Both the position numbers and the translations under genes were made by a program. The notes under the pieces were generated by a model that saw nothing but the letters and a program-made list of their open reading frames with translations, had not been told where the DNA came from and made no database searches. DNA of 64,000 bases from positions 42,409,228-42,473,227 of the forward strand of contig OZ038378.1 in NCBI GenBank assembly GCA_964036045.1, in the 5' to 3' direction. The stretch comes from Eutreptiella sp. 'Long Island Sound 2002'. Taxonomy: Eukaryota; Euglenozoa; Euglenophyceae; Eutreptiales; Eutreptiaceae. Below are positions 1-11,069 of the stretch, one piece after another. The number at the start of each line of letters is the position of its first letter. The stretch's first letter is position 1.

Positions 1-142
1 AGCCGGGGCCAGAGCTCCATTCAAGCAGCCAGCTCGTCGGTCCCAACCAAGAGACCAGCCCGCAAAGCGACCGCCAAAGGGTAAGATGTCTGTTGCTAAG
101 TCTATGGGTGCTAAGATGCAAGTTGTTCAGAAGAAAAAGTAA
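1..142 (+). CDS. C-terminal tail of gene Z, first tandem unit (partial)
   Basis: The window opens inside a reading frame that ends at TAA 140-142. The visible 46 residues are rich in Lys, Arg, Pro and Gln and finish with three lysines, a basic and probably disordered tail. The same stretch recurs at 28908-29049 with few changes, where it closes a longer gene described at 27590-29049. This is therefore the last part of an earlier copy of that gene, and it shows that the repeated unit extends to the left of the window. The function is unknown; a basic tail of this kind would fit nucleic-acid or nucleolar binding, but that is inference. Confidence 0.55.
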   Translation, partial: AGARAPFKQPARRSQPRDQPAKRPPKGKMSVAKSMGAKMQVVQKKK

Positions 143-2307
143 TTTCTTCGTTTGTTCTGATATATTATGCGCGAGGGCTCGCGCTATGCATTCCTCTTCG
201 ACAACCTTTCTGCCAGTACCTTGTGCGGCACATTTGTCCCTGTGATGCATATTTTTGTTGTGTTCTGTTAATGTTTGCGCTTGCCCTCGCGCACCGAAGG
301 GTGCCAAAAAATGCTTCTTGTGGTGCTGCGTGCAACATGGATTTCAAAAATTATTTTTCGAAAGGATTGCAAGCTAATGGGTATTTTGATATGAAAGCAT
401 AAGTGGTAGAAGAAAGAAACGTCATGGTTGTCCAAAAAAAGCAGTGCATTGTTAGGGAGATAAACTATTTTCCGGGGCAGTCGGTTTTCTTGAAAGTAAA
501 TCAAAATTGCCCAATTCATCGATGTCTGCTTGAATTTTTGTCTCCGTGTTTTCGGGTCCCCCATAAAAACTATTTTTTCGGAGTGCCGCGGAGAGGCACT
601 TTTGGGGAGAAATTGACCCTGCAACTTCAGCCGCCTAAGGTCCCTAAGGGGGTGGAGCAAGTAGCTCATTATCTAAATTCCCGGCTACGGAGGAATCTCC
701 TAAGAGTACTACCCAATCCCGGGCGTACCGTAGGGGCTCATAACTAAGGTACACTGCCGAAACACGTAAAATATCAAAAAAAAAAGTCCCAAATCCCTAA
801 AACGCTAAACCTATACCCCAATCCCTACAGATACGCAGTGCAAGTGCAATACGCCATGATCACTGATCTCCTTGAGTACGCTGGCTGCCGGACTTTGGCA
901 CCAGCGTTTGGTCCCTTGCTTGGCTCAGTGATTGCCAAGCAGACTCGTTGTGGGGAGCGGGTAACTAACCCTCATGTAAAAGAGACAATGAAGGTGTGAA
1001 GACATTCATTTTGCACTACTACACTAAACATTTCACGAACATTTATGACACACACAAGACTACCACAAACAATCAGAAAGTTCGACCTAAACGGAAAACT
1101 GTCACCTCAGAGCCTCATTTTAACGCCGTAACATCAGCACAAGTATGGAACCAACAAAACTATATGAACATCCTACAAAACTGAACAGAATCGACGTTCA
1201 GAGTAACACAGAACAAGCGACAACCGGAAAATCCAGCACATCGTGATTTCAAGTGCGCGCAAACACACAGCAACTACACGGAAAATACAACCCTAATTCT
1301 AAACACCCAAATAATGAACATTTCTATACCTATATGAAGCTACAACATGTACGCACGGATCTGATGTAAAGCTGAAGCCTAAACTGCAATCCGGCCTGAA
1401 TCGAACGTCCTTATTTGAGCGTTGCTCTGAGTTCAGAGCCTATACATTTTTCTATATTTTCTCATGAATGCTTAGCTGTCATAGTGGTCTGAGTAAAAGA
1501 AAGTCACTACCATGTCTTTCTCGAGGTACGTGATCCAGGCCAAGCCCCCCCTAATCCTTGAGAAGTTGTGGAGGCTAGCAGGTCCTAGGTTTTATTACTC
1601 TCTTGAGGCTTTAAGTACATTTTTCAAAGTAACTAGGGATATAACCCTAGCCCACCAATAGAGTTGCCCCCTACCACTCAAGTGAGCGGAGGTATCTTCC
1701 TTCATGGAGGCAATACCGAAAGAAAATGGGCACTTTATGCCTGGGGCCTTGTAGGTCAAGCCTAGTGGTCTCCCAACTCAGCATCCCTATACTCCATTGT
1801 TTCTATCACGTATTGTGGTTCTACGTTTTAACTGATTCTGCTTTCAGTTGCTTGGCCATGCTGGCCAAGCCATATCCTGTGTCTGGCCCAACCTACATGC
1901 CCTAGATTCCTAACCAACTCCGTTGCATGTCAAAAGTGCAGATGAAGTGCTTGGGACTGTCTTGGTGGCCACATTAATGTCAGCCTCCTTTATAAAATCA
2001 TTTGTTTTGTTCATATCGGACTGAAGCTTTGTATTTAAGCCTGCATTACCTGTGTGCAGCCCCTCTTTGTTAAACATGTTTTGATTGTTGAAGAACTTAT
2101 CCTGATTTCATTGATCGGGTGCCTGTACTTGCTCTACTTTATCTTTGTGTCAACGTTATTTTCACGTGGTAAAAATCAGCAAGGGTTTCTGAAACAAACA
2201 CAAGGAAGAAGCACAAGTGTGCGCAAACCAGAAACCTTAGCAGAGGAAGGCCCTAGAAGACTAAAGCAAAAGACGACGAACACCAAGAAGAACTTGTATT
2301 CGGGACT
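143..2307 (+). repeat. LTR-like spacer of tandem unit A
   Basis: This is AT-rich sequence without a convincing gene, lying between the end of gene Z and the next element. It matches 29050-31207, and its right part (about 1489-2240) also matches 41895-42645. A conserved TATAAAA at 1991 precedes a short hydrophobic frame. In the third copy the homologous block is followed by a primer-binding-site motif at 43151, so the spacer is best read as an LTR or part of one. A motif with the core TAGCAGAGG near 2240 may be a decayed primer binding site. The exact LTR ends cannot be placed. Confidence 0.5.
1991..1997 (+). promoter_or_regulatory. TATA-like box in LTR-like spacer
   Basis: The motif TATAAAA is kept at the same relative place in all three spacer copies (1991, 30899 and 42400), although their surroundings differ. 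It sits about 60 bases before the start of a conserved hydrophobic frame. This suggests the RNA polymerase II core promoter of the LTR, but no transcript evidence is available. Confidence 0.35.
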
Positions 2308-2541
2308 TGTGATAGGATCACGCGCACAGTGCTGCGATAAGATCGCGCGCACAGTGCCAGCATGACGATAAAATAGTACTCAGATAGTTTGTATTATGAA
2401 ATCACCTTTTGTTACAGATTAACAAGATGAAATTATGTAATGAGATCAAGTTGTTCATTGCACGCTGGATTTTCAGGGATTTCAAAAATACGGGAAGGAT
2501 TTCGGAAAGTCAAAGACCAGATCACTATTGAGATCATTACA
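2308..2541 (+). repeat. LTR-like module, left end of small element A
   Basis: The module starts TGTGATAGG and ends CATTACA. Near its start the unit GCGATAAGATCGCGCGCACAG occurs twice in tandem with small changes. Related copies are at 6062, 31208 and 33727. Every copy stands shortly upstream of an ATGTCTGT-type start codon. Confidence 0.55.
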
Positions 2542-2562
2542 GTCCTGTCAATCGAGCTCGGT

Positions 2563-3003
2563 ATGTCTGTTCCTGCTGGTGCAGTGCGAGATTCGTCGCA
2601 AAGATCGTCGCAATCGAGGCCTGCGTGGTGGAGCGGTTCGAAAACTGAGTGGCCAACTGAGATTCATGAAAAAGCGATGACTGATCAGCTCTGTTATCGC
2701 CAGCTCCAGATTCACCAGTGGCGGGTGACGTCCTGCAATGAGGAGCTGCAGCTGCGAACTGAAGAGCTTCAACGGGAATTAAAGCAGGAGCGCAAGCACT
2801 TTGACAGGACATCAGAGAAACTGCATGCTCAGCTCAAGTTGACAAAAGCACAGCTATGGCAAGCGCAGGAGGCGCTGAACGACGACCATGACAAGCTGCT
2901 GGTGGCTGAATGCCGGGAGCAGCGCTTGGAGAGGGACAATGAAGAGCTGCGCCGTGCTAATGCGGCGCTCCGTACAGAACTCACGCAAGAAGGCAAGGAA
3001 TAG
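2563..3003 (+). CDS. Coiled-coil protein of small LTR-like element
   Basis: This 146-residue frame starts 21 bases after the LTR-like module; an in-frame ATG at 2440 would lie inside the module. After about 50 Ser/Arg-rich residues the protein becomes a long heptad-like helix rich in Glu, Gln, Arg and Leu, from about residue 50 to the end, which predicts a coiled coil. No enzymatic motif is visible. In a non-autonomous element it could be a structural gag-like protein, but the sequence does not prove that. The copy at 31388-31900 has in-frame stops, so only this one could still be translated. No family is recognised. Confidence 0.45.
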   Translation: MSVPAGAVRDSSQRSSQSRPAWWSGSKTEWPTEIHEKAMTDQLCYRQLQIHQWRVTSCNEELQLRTEELQRELKQERKHFDRTSEKLHAQLKLTKAQLWQAQEALNDDHDKLLVAECREQRLERDNEELRRANAALRTELTQEGKE

Positions 3004-4790
3004 CCTCAAAAGGGATACGCGTAAGTATTTCGACATGTTGCCGCATTGCGATACGTTCACGTTGTTGTGCAGTGGTTTGCTTAGTGGGTAGTCTTTTTTC
3101 TTCAGCTTTTTCTGTTGCCTCCGTTGCAGGGCAGGGGAAAACTGAAAGCAAGCACTCAGGGCTGAATAGCATGGCAACGTGCAAACAGTGTGGTGAGTGG
3201 CAGAACACCTTGTTTTCAGGTGTGTTTACTGCTGCATGCCTGCTGTCAAGTGCATAAGACAGAATGTTATTTTGGGTTCTTTTGTGGCTGCTTTTATAGA
3301 CTGGCAGTGGACATACGTTTATGGGGTTTGAAGGCAGATGTTCTGGAGACGCCAGTGTTGTGTGCCAGTGGTGTGTTCTGCTGTTGCATACCTGTGTCCT
3401 CATTTGTTTCATCGCGCCCTTGGTGCTCTTCTCTTTTTTGTGTGCCTGACTTGGTTGCCCACCTCCACCTTTTGCGCATGGCCACGACCCATTCGTTTTC
3501 CTTTCAGGGTGCTTCCGTTTCAGGATGAGTATGTATGGTGTTAGGTTTTCTTTCTACCTTTGCCTTTATTGTCCTGCTGTGGCTTGTTGCTCGCCTTCGG
3601 CGACCGCTGCCCACTGTGGGCGATGGTCAGAAATTTATGGTAAACCCCCTACTGTCTAAGGAGCGTAAGGCTCCTAACCCCCAAACCCCAGGGTGCGCGC
3701 GTGGTGCGCTGTGATGTGTGAGACACCCCGCCCGCACTGCGCGATGCCGTGAACATTTTCTGTAGTGTGTGATGCACCCAGGTTTTGGGTATGAGTGATT
3801 CTACCACAGAACACCCCTCCCTGGACTGTGTTTTTCTCTAGGGTGAATTTTTTCTTTTCGGTGGTGCAGCGTGAGTTTCTTTGCGCCCTATGGCCTTGGT
3901 GTGTGCTACACATGGCCTGATCGACAGGGTTTGTAGCTGTTGGCCGGCAATGAGCCATTGTGGCCTGATTTACTATTGCTTTATGCCGGCAATGCCGGAG
4001 TGTGTTGAGTGAATCCTCGTCTGCTAGTCCGGTCTTTTCTTTGTTCGTTTGTACGTGTGCTATTACTTTGCTATAGGGGTGTTTGAGGTATGTGCATTTG
4101 TGCAGTAGACACAGCCTACATTTTGCTGTGGTAGCTTCGTTGGTTGTCTTTCGGGTCACTTTGTTACTGAAGTAATGCTTCGTGTAGGTAGCAACGTTTT
4201 TTGGGAATGTCCTCGAGTGTCGGTGGTATAGTGCCTGCTTGCAAAGTTGCAGTGTTTGAGTCGTAGATTTTGTGTATTTATGCTGTTTAGGAGGTTATGA
4301 GAAGTTCAGGAGTTGGAGGTCATAAGTACAGACTAGAATATTATTCAGATATTTGCTCATTCATTTGCAGCCGGACACGCTGCGTTTTTTTTAATATGAT
4401 ATGCGTGTTTGTCCCTTGTCACTGTCTCTGCAGGGCCACAACGAAGCGTGGATTGAGAACCAGGTTAAACAGGTTAAGTGGTTTGTTGTACAGAAGCTGC
4501 AGGCTTTTGCACGCTTGCTGATACACATGAAAACCCACTGATATCCACGTGTTGTTGCTGGTGTTTTCGGAAGGGCAGCAAGTGATGTTGTATAGTTAAC
4601 CGTTTTGCATGATGGCAGAAAATACAGCAATTTCGTGTTTTTTGAAAACTGTTTGTCAGTATTGTTCTTCTATTTTAACTCTGTATGTTTCCAAGTCACT
4701 AGACACGGCTTAGCCCCCCCCCCCTCTTTGTGTATGACTAGGTGTCTATTTTGTTTTGTGTGCGCGCGCTTGGGTTTTCAAACATTTGCG
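3004..4790 (+). other. Non-coding interior of small LTR-like element A
   Basis: No credible gene is seen. The stretch is T- and G-rich on this strand and contains several TTTCAG-type tracts that could act as splice acceptors. It is conserved in copy B (31900-33680). A run of twelve C at about 4715 differs in length between the two copies, as expected for a homopolymer. Confidence 0.5.
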
Positions 4791-6029
4791 ATGCCCTGGG
4801 ACCTTGTGATAACCAGAGCTGTGTTAAATTCAATGCAACTACAGGCCAGTTCAATTTAACAAAAATGTTAAATTTATCAAGCTATTGTGCATACATTAAA
4901 AAGGTTCAAAAAAACCCAAAATGTGCCCATTTTTCACCAAATTTCCTTTTCAAAATCAAAATTATTGACTATGCTCTTGTCCTCTTTGGTCCTAGCGAAG
5001 CAAAGCCTCAAGCCCAGGAGCCACGGTACACCAAGTCCAAACACCACGTTGTTTATCGATGGCGGTGCAGATTGAACGTTCAATTGAACATGGTGTTCCT
5101 CACATTGAATGCACTATTTCCATGTGTCTATGAACACAAAGAAAACGCAAAACAGAAATGCACATATTAAAACAATATGAAATCTTTACATTAATCCATT
5201 TTACTCATTATCAACCCCATCTTCATCACCATCAGCGCTGTTCAAGGACTCCCCATTCTCCTTTGCTGGACTCGGAATCTTTACTTTCAACGAGTACTCC
5301 TCTTTGTACTTCTTGCAGCGCGCTGTAGCTTCTGCCTCTGTGTCCTCACAGTCTGCTCTGCGTCATGCAACAAAGGCGTTGCTGACTTCCTCGGGAAACT
5401 GAGGAGGCATTAGAAGCATCAGATAGCCACTCTTCTTTGCCCGTTTCCATTCACCAGCACTGCCCTCGTCCACATTGTAGCCCTTGAATTTCGAAATGTC
5501 ATAGCCAAATACCACTTCCCAGTTTGGTGGAGAGCTGCCTTCCATGCGCATCGGCACGTAGTATTTCACCAAATCTTTCAACTCCACTTCAGGTCGCTCC
5601 TTGGCTGGGGCCCTGGGTTCGTCCTACAGGAAACACGTAGCAATGGATGCAACACCAAATTTCCAAGTGCACTGGTGTCTTGTTACAAGGGGAACTTGAG
5701 CCGAAGGAGCTCCTCCCTGATGTGGGTTGAGGTGTTTGCAGCTGTGAATCTGCTGTAGAAGACAAGAGCATATCTTTCACCATGCCACTGGAGTGGGCCA
5801 TGGATTTTGGTTGATTTTGGCACCATTTACTATGAGTGTAAAGGGCCTCAATAGTGGTGTTTCACCAAATTTGTTGAGTTGACGTTTTTGATGCACATGC
5901 GGCAAGCGCCGCAAATCGGTGTTAAATCTAACAATGTTAAATCGGTGTTAAATCTTCCTAAATCGAAACTATAAATTCAGTTGGATTGAGTTTAACACAG
6001 CCCTACTTATGACAGGGTCCTAGGGGTAT
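4791..6029. mobile_element. TIR-type DNA element, about 1.24 kb, non-autonomous
   Basis: This block is absent from the otherwise matching copy B (junction near 33687). Its two ends are imperfect inverted repeats of about 50 bp: the left end shares AGCTGTGTTAAATTCAA with the reverse complement of the right end apart from single changes. No intact transposase is visible; a minus-strand exon-like frame lies in the middle. The target duplication is unclear because both flanks carry TTGC-like bases that also occur in copy B. The superfamily is not assigned. Confidence 0.6.
5201..5623 (-). pseudogene. Exon-like fragment inside the TIR element
   Basis: On the minus strand a frame of about 140 codons runs from a possible splice acceptor (TTTCCTGTAG just before 5623) to TAA at 5201-5203. 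It has one in-frame TGA near 5365, which a CGA-to-TGA change would explain. The predicted protein mixes aromatic, hydrophobic and charged residues like a folded domain, and the last 50 residues are acidic and Lys-rich. A possible upstream exon with ATG at 5801 does not join it in phase. It could be a transposase remnant or a captured host exon; I do not recognise it. Confidence 0.4.
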
Positions 6030-6061
6030 TGCACCCCCCCGCAAATGTTTTGTGCGGGGAC

Positions 6062-6242
6062 TGTGATAAGATCGCGCGCACAGTGCTGCGATGGGATCGC
6101 GTGCACAGTGCCAGAATGACAGTGAAATAGTACTCAGAGAGTTTGTAGTATAAAATCGCCTTTTGTTACAGATTGAGAAGATGAAATTATGTAATGTGAT
6201 CAAGTTCTTCATTGCACGCTGGATTTTGGGGGATTTCAAAAC
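6062..6242 (+). repeat. LTR-like module, right end of small element A
   Basis: The module matches 33727-33965 and 2308-2541 but lacks about 50 bp before its right end, so the terminal CATTACA is missing. The next bases, AACT, match the flank of the complete copy at 33966. A G-rich tract (TGCGGGGA) directly precedes it, as a polypurine tract would. Confidence 0.5.
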
Positions 6243-6359
6243 TGCACCAGATGTCTGCCAAAAACGTACGGATCACAAGCACCAGATCAAAGACTGGTGA
6301 TGTGGCTGGACCTTCATCTACAGGTGGTGTACCCCGTGACACTGGTCCCCTAGGAGAAC

Positions 6360-6970
6360 ATGCAGAACAAAGAGGGGCGGAAGAGAATATATACCGAGGG
6401 AGTCTGTCCGGGCGCCGAAGTGCCTGGCTTAACGCGGGCGAACCTCAGGCGCCTCGAAGGCAAAGACCCTCTTGCAGCCGCCTTAGCTTCCGTCGTATCC
6501 TCATTGCCCCTGTCTGAAAGCACGCCTATTCCAGGGGTTGAAGTGGCCACTGCCAAGGTCAAAGCCTGGAGAAGAGCTGCAATGAAAGGAAATGGGAAAG
6601 ATGCAGCTTTGGGAGCGATGTTCGGAGCTACTTGGGGCAACAAGACGTTCGGGATACCTTGCGGCGAAAGGGACTGGCCAGTGTCGGCCCAATTGTCAGA
6701 GTTGGAACCCGACTGGGTGTCTAAAGAACGTACGCCTTCAAAAGAACCGAAGGAAACTGAATGCGTGAAGCCTGAACCCTGTCCAAGTGGGGCCCCCGGA
6801 CCCTCATACGTAGAAGGAGCTTTGCCACCGCGCATGGCAGCCCCTAAGCTGGGTCTCGATGAGTGCATGAAGCTACTTCGCCGGGTCCTGGGTGCAGGTG
6901 ATGAAAAATCTGATCCGAGTGCATTGTCAGCAGCACTCAAGACTAAACTGGGGCTCTCCGATTTGAAGAA
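6360..6970 (+). pseudogene. Gag-like gene of tandem unit 2, 5' part (split by chromovirus)
   Basis: The frame starts with ATG at 6360 and is cut after 203 codons by the chromovirus whose LTR begins at 6971. If the insert and the duplicated AGAA are left out, the frame continues in phase at 27162 and ends at TGA 27550-27552, about 334 residues in all. The protein is rich in Ala, Pro, Lys and Glu. The matching gene at 34085-35030 shows the uninterrupted arrangement. I assign it as gag-like from its position between an LTR-like leader and pol in the third unit, and from a resemblance I recall to dinoflagellate chromovirus gag proteins. An ATG at 33976 in the third copy opens a different frame and may be a leader peptide. 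Confidence 0.5.
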
Positions 6971-9347
6971 TGAAGCCGGTTTGGACCCCCGTGGCCATTT
7001 TGGGGTCACTTGGGGTGTGTATCTATGTGCCGGCAAGCCGCCATTGGCTGATATCATACTCTCCCATCCACCTGACCTAACCCGATGTGATAGTGTGATA
7101 GGTTTGGCCATTCCGGCCATGAGCGGCCATATTCAGTACTGAGGCGCCGCCAGCGGAGATCTATATATCAGAATATCAGGAATCAACAGGGTTTTTTTAT
7201 CATAATGTTTCCGTAATTTTCCAGCCTTCCGTTCCGATGGTCAATTTATCGGCGACTGTCAGTTGGCTCGCGATTCTGCGGTAACCGAATGGTTAACTGT
7301 TATTTACAGATATTTTGGCATAAACCCCGATGAAGGATCATATTTCATCAGTAAAGGGTTCGTTGCTTCCGCAATTTTCATATTATACACTCGCAAAATT
7401 AATCCGATTTTTTCAGACTTTCGGAATTCGATTTTCGACTTCGACATCGCCGCACTGGATATGACGAATCTCGAGTGGTCCGACATTTTTCCCCGATCAC
7501 GAATCAACCTTCCTTTTGTTATGCCCTTCATTTGTCTTGGAGATATAGTCAAAACAAAAGTGATTCCTGAGACCACTTTGAAAGGTCATATCTCCGACTC
7601 ACAGCGAGGTATAACAATTTTGACAATTGGGTTGAAACCGCATTGGTCTCAACTTAATTTGAGAAGCATCAAACGCGTTTGGTGTGTACACATGCCCGTT
7701 ATAGCAAGGGATAATGATCAAGAGGGTAGAAAGTGATATATAACTCTTGGACCGTGCAACCGAATATTTTAATGCGACCTTCGAGTGTACCGCATGAGTG
7801 TTGAGGTTGCATAGCAACTTTTATTGGGTTCCTACGTATTTTTAACGTGAAGTTATGTCCATGGAGGGTCATGGCATATCGTAGTGGGCGCCACTTTTGA
7901 GGGTATGTGTTATATGCATGGTATGTGCTTCGATATGCTCACGCCCATGTTATATATCTCCGTTTGTAGAAGGATATATGGGGTCATACGTGGCAAGAAT
8001 TTTGCCCATGTCCCAATGGTGACCTTCTTAGCGCTAGACTAAGTCTACCGCTCATATAGTGCATGTGGGAGGGCTTACTGCATGAGCGACCCACAAGTGC
8101 CAATATCAATTTTCCAATTTTCATGGTGCGTGTTGGGAGGAGGTTCCATGGTGTCCGTATGCCTCCATATGGGGATCCAAGTGGGGATATTGTTTGCAAA
8201 TGGTCCCAAGCAATCGTGTTTTGAGTCATAGGTTGACACCATGGGTGAGCGAAGTTATGTACTATTGTAATTATCTTGAATTTGGTATGATTTACATGTT
8301 TTTGACCTCATTTTATGCTCATTTTTGTACTTTCTGTGCTCAATTGGTCGACTAACAGTAAAGTGCCTAGATATCTGTGAACTATGGTATGTTGCTTATA
8401 TGTTGGCATCCCCTTTCGTGTTGCACCTCACCATATGCCAGACCACGTGGTCACTTGGGCTTGGCACACGAGGCCTCACAAAATTAGGTCTCAAATTCAT
8501 GAGTTGACTTGTGAAGCAGGTCATGTACATAACCGGAAGGGTTTCGGAGCCCATGATGAAATATTCTTGGGCATCGCTCTTTGGGCTATATCACCCTTGT
8601 ATATTACTCTCCGGTTTGACACATGCATGGAGCATTTGGGTGATTGCCGTATGCATTTTTGAGTATATTATTGAATATTGAGCACTATGGTGTGTTTTGC
8701 CTGATTTTGTTAGGTTGTGAGGTCCTCTTCATGGGGCAGTTCTCCAAGCCCATTCGACCCCAAGTCAAACCAAGGCTATGTCAGGGTAGGGCATGGTCCT
8801 GAGTGCCACTCTAAGCCATTACACGCCACCTCCTGTATTGGGCTAGGATTGGGAAGCTTGAGAGTGAACACATTTTTCGGGTTTGTGTAGTGACTTGTGA
8901 CACATGGCATTCAGCCATCTCATTTGACCTGGTTCAGGGCAATATGTTGGTGAGTCAAGGGAAGGTATTGAGTCCAGGGAATGAAGGGTTTATGGCTGTG
9001 AATGTGTATGTTTACCTCTTTCCCCAACTCTGCTTTATTTGTGTTCATGTGCCAATTTCAGGGCTCTCTTCCTAGGTGCAATTCTTGTACATGCCCGCCA
9101 CCGTGAGAAGACCGGTGTGCTGAACGGAAGCCCGCATCGTGGATTGGATTGTGAATCGGGTTATTGCTGCATTTGTGGGATCGGATTGCTGTTCAGGGTG
9201 GAAGGAGGATTGTATTTTCTATTTTCTATATTTTTGGATTTTCGACCCTCGATTTTGAGAAATGCAAGCGCTGATCTGGAGCAAGTCAGCAGGGATTACA
9301 GGCGGAAGGGGCACAGCAGGGGCCGGTCCTGGTAGGGACTTTCTTTA
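6971..9347 (+). repeat. 5' LTR of chromovirus
   Basis: The repeat starts TGAAGCCGG and ends TTCTTTA, directly before the primer binding site. It is repeated at 24781-27157 with the same total length. In the first 170 bases I counted seven differences between the two LTRs, about 4%. AT-rich sequence with TATATA at about 7163 could hold promoter elements. Apparent ORFs inside (such as 7263-7736) are not similar to known proteins and are probably chance frames. Confidence 0.93.
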
Positions 9348-9360
9348 TGGTAGCAGAGGC
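9348..9360 (+). promoter_or_regulatory. Primer binding site, initiator-Met tRNA type
   Basis: TGGTAGCAGAGGC begins immediately after the LTR. It is one base away from the classic TGGTATCAGAG site complementary to the 3' end of initiator methionine tRNA. The same 13-mer recurs at 43151, after another LTR-like block. Confidence 0.8.
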
Positions 9361-9567
9361 GTACCTGCTGCCCCTACCTACAGCCGACCCGGGGCCTTGG
9401 GCCCCTATGAGCCCTGCCCAAGTACGCCCCGGGTGCGTATTGTGGACTCGGTGGAGACCACGCCGGAGATTGGAGCCATAGAAGAACCGAGACGTTCAAG
9501 AGCATGGCGAACTCCGGAAGTTGAAGCCCGAAGAGAAGTACGACATTCGGGAAGAGGAGGACGTGAC

Positions 9568-11069
9568 ATGGAGGACCTGGTATCCATGTGTGAGCGTCGC
9601 TGCCGAAAGGCATGCAAACTCCGCTCCGCCGCGGAGGACTCTGACGAGGCCTGCCATTCAGGCAGCAGTGGAGGACGGGCCCGGCGCTACCGGAAGCGCG
9701 GGTCACCCAAGCCCGCGGCAGGGGACGCCGGGGCTATGGATACAGACCCCAGCCTGGTCAGGCTGTGGGACTCCGAGCACTCCGAGGGCTATCAGACAGC
9801 CTATGAGCAACCTTCGGAGCCAGAGGAGACGGCCAGACCGCCCACAAGGGCGAACACGGCCCCAGAACCCAGCCTGGAGCATGACGCCGAGGCGTTGGAG
9901 AGGCCCGCCAGAGCCAGGACGGCGCCTGTGGCCCGGCACACGGAGCCAACGCGGGATAGCATGGGCAACACACCCATGGTGGAGGATTACGAGGCGCCGG
10001 GAACCGCGGGATGCGCCGGATCAGGTGGAAGGCACGCTGAGTGCCACTGCGAACACGTGCCCTACCTCATGGGCAAGTACCCAAAGATGGGGATGGACGC
10101 CATCGTGCATCGTCTCGACCGCCTGGACAACGCGAAGGACGGTCTAGAGGAGGACGTCGCCGGGATCCTGGATGACCAGTCGGCCACGGAGAAAGACATG
10201 GAGGAGCTGCGAGCGGATCAGGTCCGGTACTGGGACAATCTGGAGCTGGCCCTGCAGAAGCAGCAGCAAGTGTTGGACAGCCTCCTTAACTTAGTGGAGG
10301 ACATGTCGGGACGCCTGAAAAGGCTAGGGGAGCGACAGCCCCTCACCTCGGGTCCGGAGCTCCTGGCAAAGCCAGCAGCGGCAGAGCTGGTGGAGCAGGT
10401 TAAGACCCTCAGGAGCGCCATGGATAAACCCATGGGCGGCCCTGCAGAGGCACCCTACGCGCCTCCGCGTGTTGAACCGGGTGCGCTGCCATTTGTTCCC
10501 ATGTTCAGCGAATCCACAATGCTCGGGGAACACGCGGCACCGGCTGGGTCCATGCGGGAAGGGCACGTAACCACGGACCCCGACGGTACAGATGTCCCAC
10601 GCCGCCCAGGATCTACCGATCACTACGACTGCCCATGCAGTTTATGCGGAAGAGGAGATCCAGAGCCAGACCATGCAGGGGCGAACCATGGGAAGCGCCG
10701 ATGGACATGGTCGAGGTCATCCAGGCGGAAACGTGTGGGCGAAGGACCCCAATACGGGGATATGGATGGCCGATGGAGCAAGTCCTTCCCGCATTCCAAA
10801 CCCCATCGGTTCAGGCCCAACTGGACCGCACTCCATGGAGGAGAGGGATGTACGGGGAGTGTACTCACACCCCCCTGGCCACAGGTGGTATCCGTCTCGG
10901 TGGAGTAGTGGCTGGGGACGTCGGGAACGCCATCAGGATCGACGACCTAAGGGGAATCAAAATCCCCTATTACGACGGGAACCCGTCCAACCTGGATGAC
11001 TTCATCCTGGACTGGGAGGACTTCGCCGAGGAGGTCGTCGGCGAGATGCGGGGAGCGCCGCGGGACAAG
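9568..11069 (+). pseudogene. Chromovirus gag, N-terminal part
   Basis: The frame can be read from ATG 9568; an upstream in-frame ATG at 9262 lies in the LTR and reads through the primer binding site. It encodes an acidic and Arg-rich, low-complexity N-terminal region, then a helical segment (around 10080-10340) that predicts a coiled coil. Near 10640 the coding frame shifts and continues in the next frame to 11069, with a start-of-capsid motif DLRGIKIPYYDGNPSNLDDF. There the nested element interrupts the gene; the frame resumes at 18042 without loss. The motif is also present in the gag copies at 52.1 and 63.3 kb, so these gags belong to one superfamily. Confidence 0.7.

Larger units (their letters stand above)
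1..4790 (+). repeat. Long direct repeat, left copy (A)
   Basis: This stretch matches 28908 to about 33685 almost base for base, with scattered substitutions and small indels. It runs from the tail of gene Z through the LTR-like spacer and into a small LTR element. The two copies are about 28.9 kb apart, of which 20.2 kb is a later chromovirus insertion. The match breaks at 4790, where copy A contains a TIR-type insertion that copy B lacks, and resumes near 6030 (matching from about 33690). Confidence 0.85.
2308..6242 (+). mobile_element. Small LTR-like element, copy A (non-autonomous)
   Basis: Two related modules of about 234 bp bound this region: 2308-2541 and 6062-6242, the second lacking about 50 bp of its right end. 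They begin TGTGATA and the complete ones end CATTACA, as LTRs do. The cleaner copy (31208-33965) is flanked by AACT on both sides; here the flanks are GACT and AACT. The interior has a coiled-coil ORF but no reverse transcriptase, so the element would depend on others. A 1.2-kb TIR element is nested inside. An alternative reading is that the module is a promoter and leader shared by two genes. Confidence 0.5.

Noticed and set aside
6350-7120. 256-codon minus-strand frame opposite the gag-like gene
   Set aside because: It is the mirror of the plus-strand frame and does not survive in the paralogous copy at 34085-34486, where it is split.
7263-7736. A gene inside the chromovirus LTR
   Set aside because: The corresponding frame in the 3' LTR (25273-25548) is broken at a different place, and the protein shows no domain; it looks like a chance frame.
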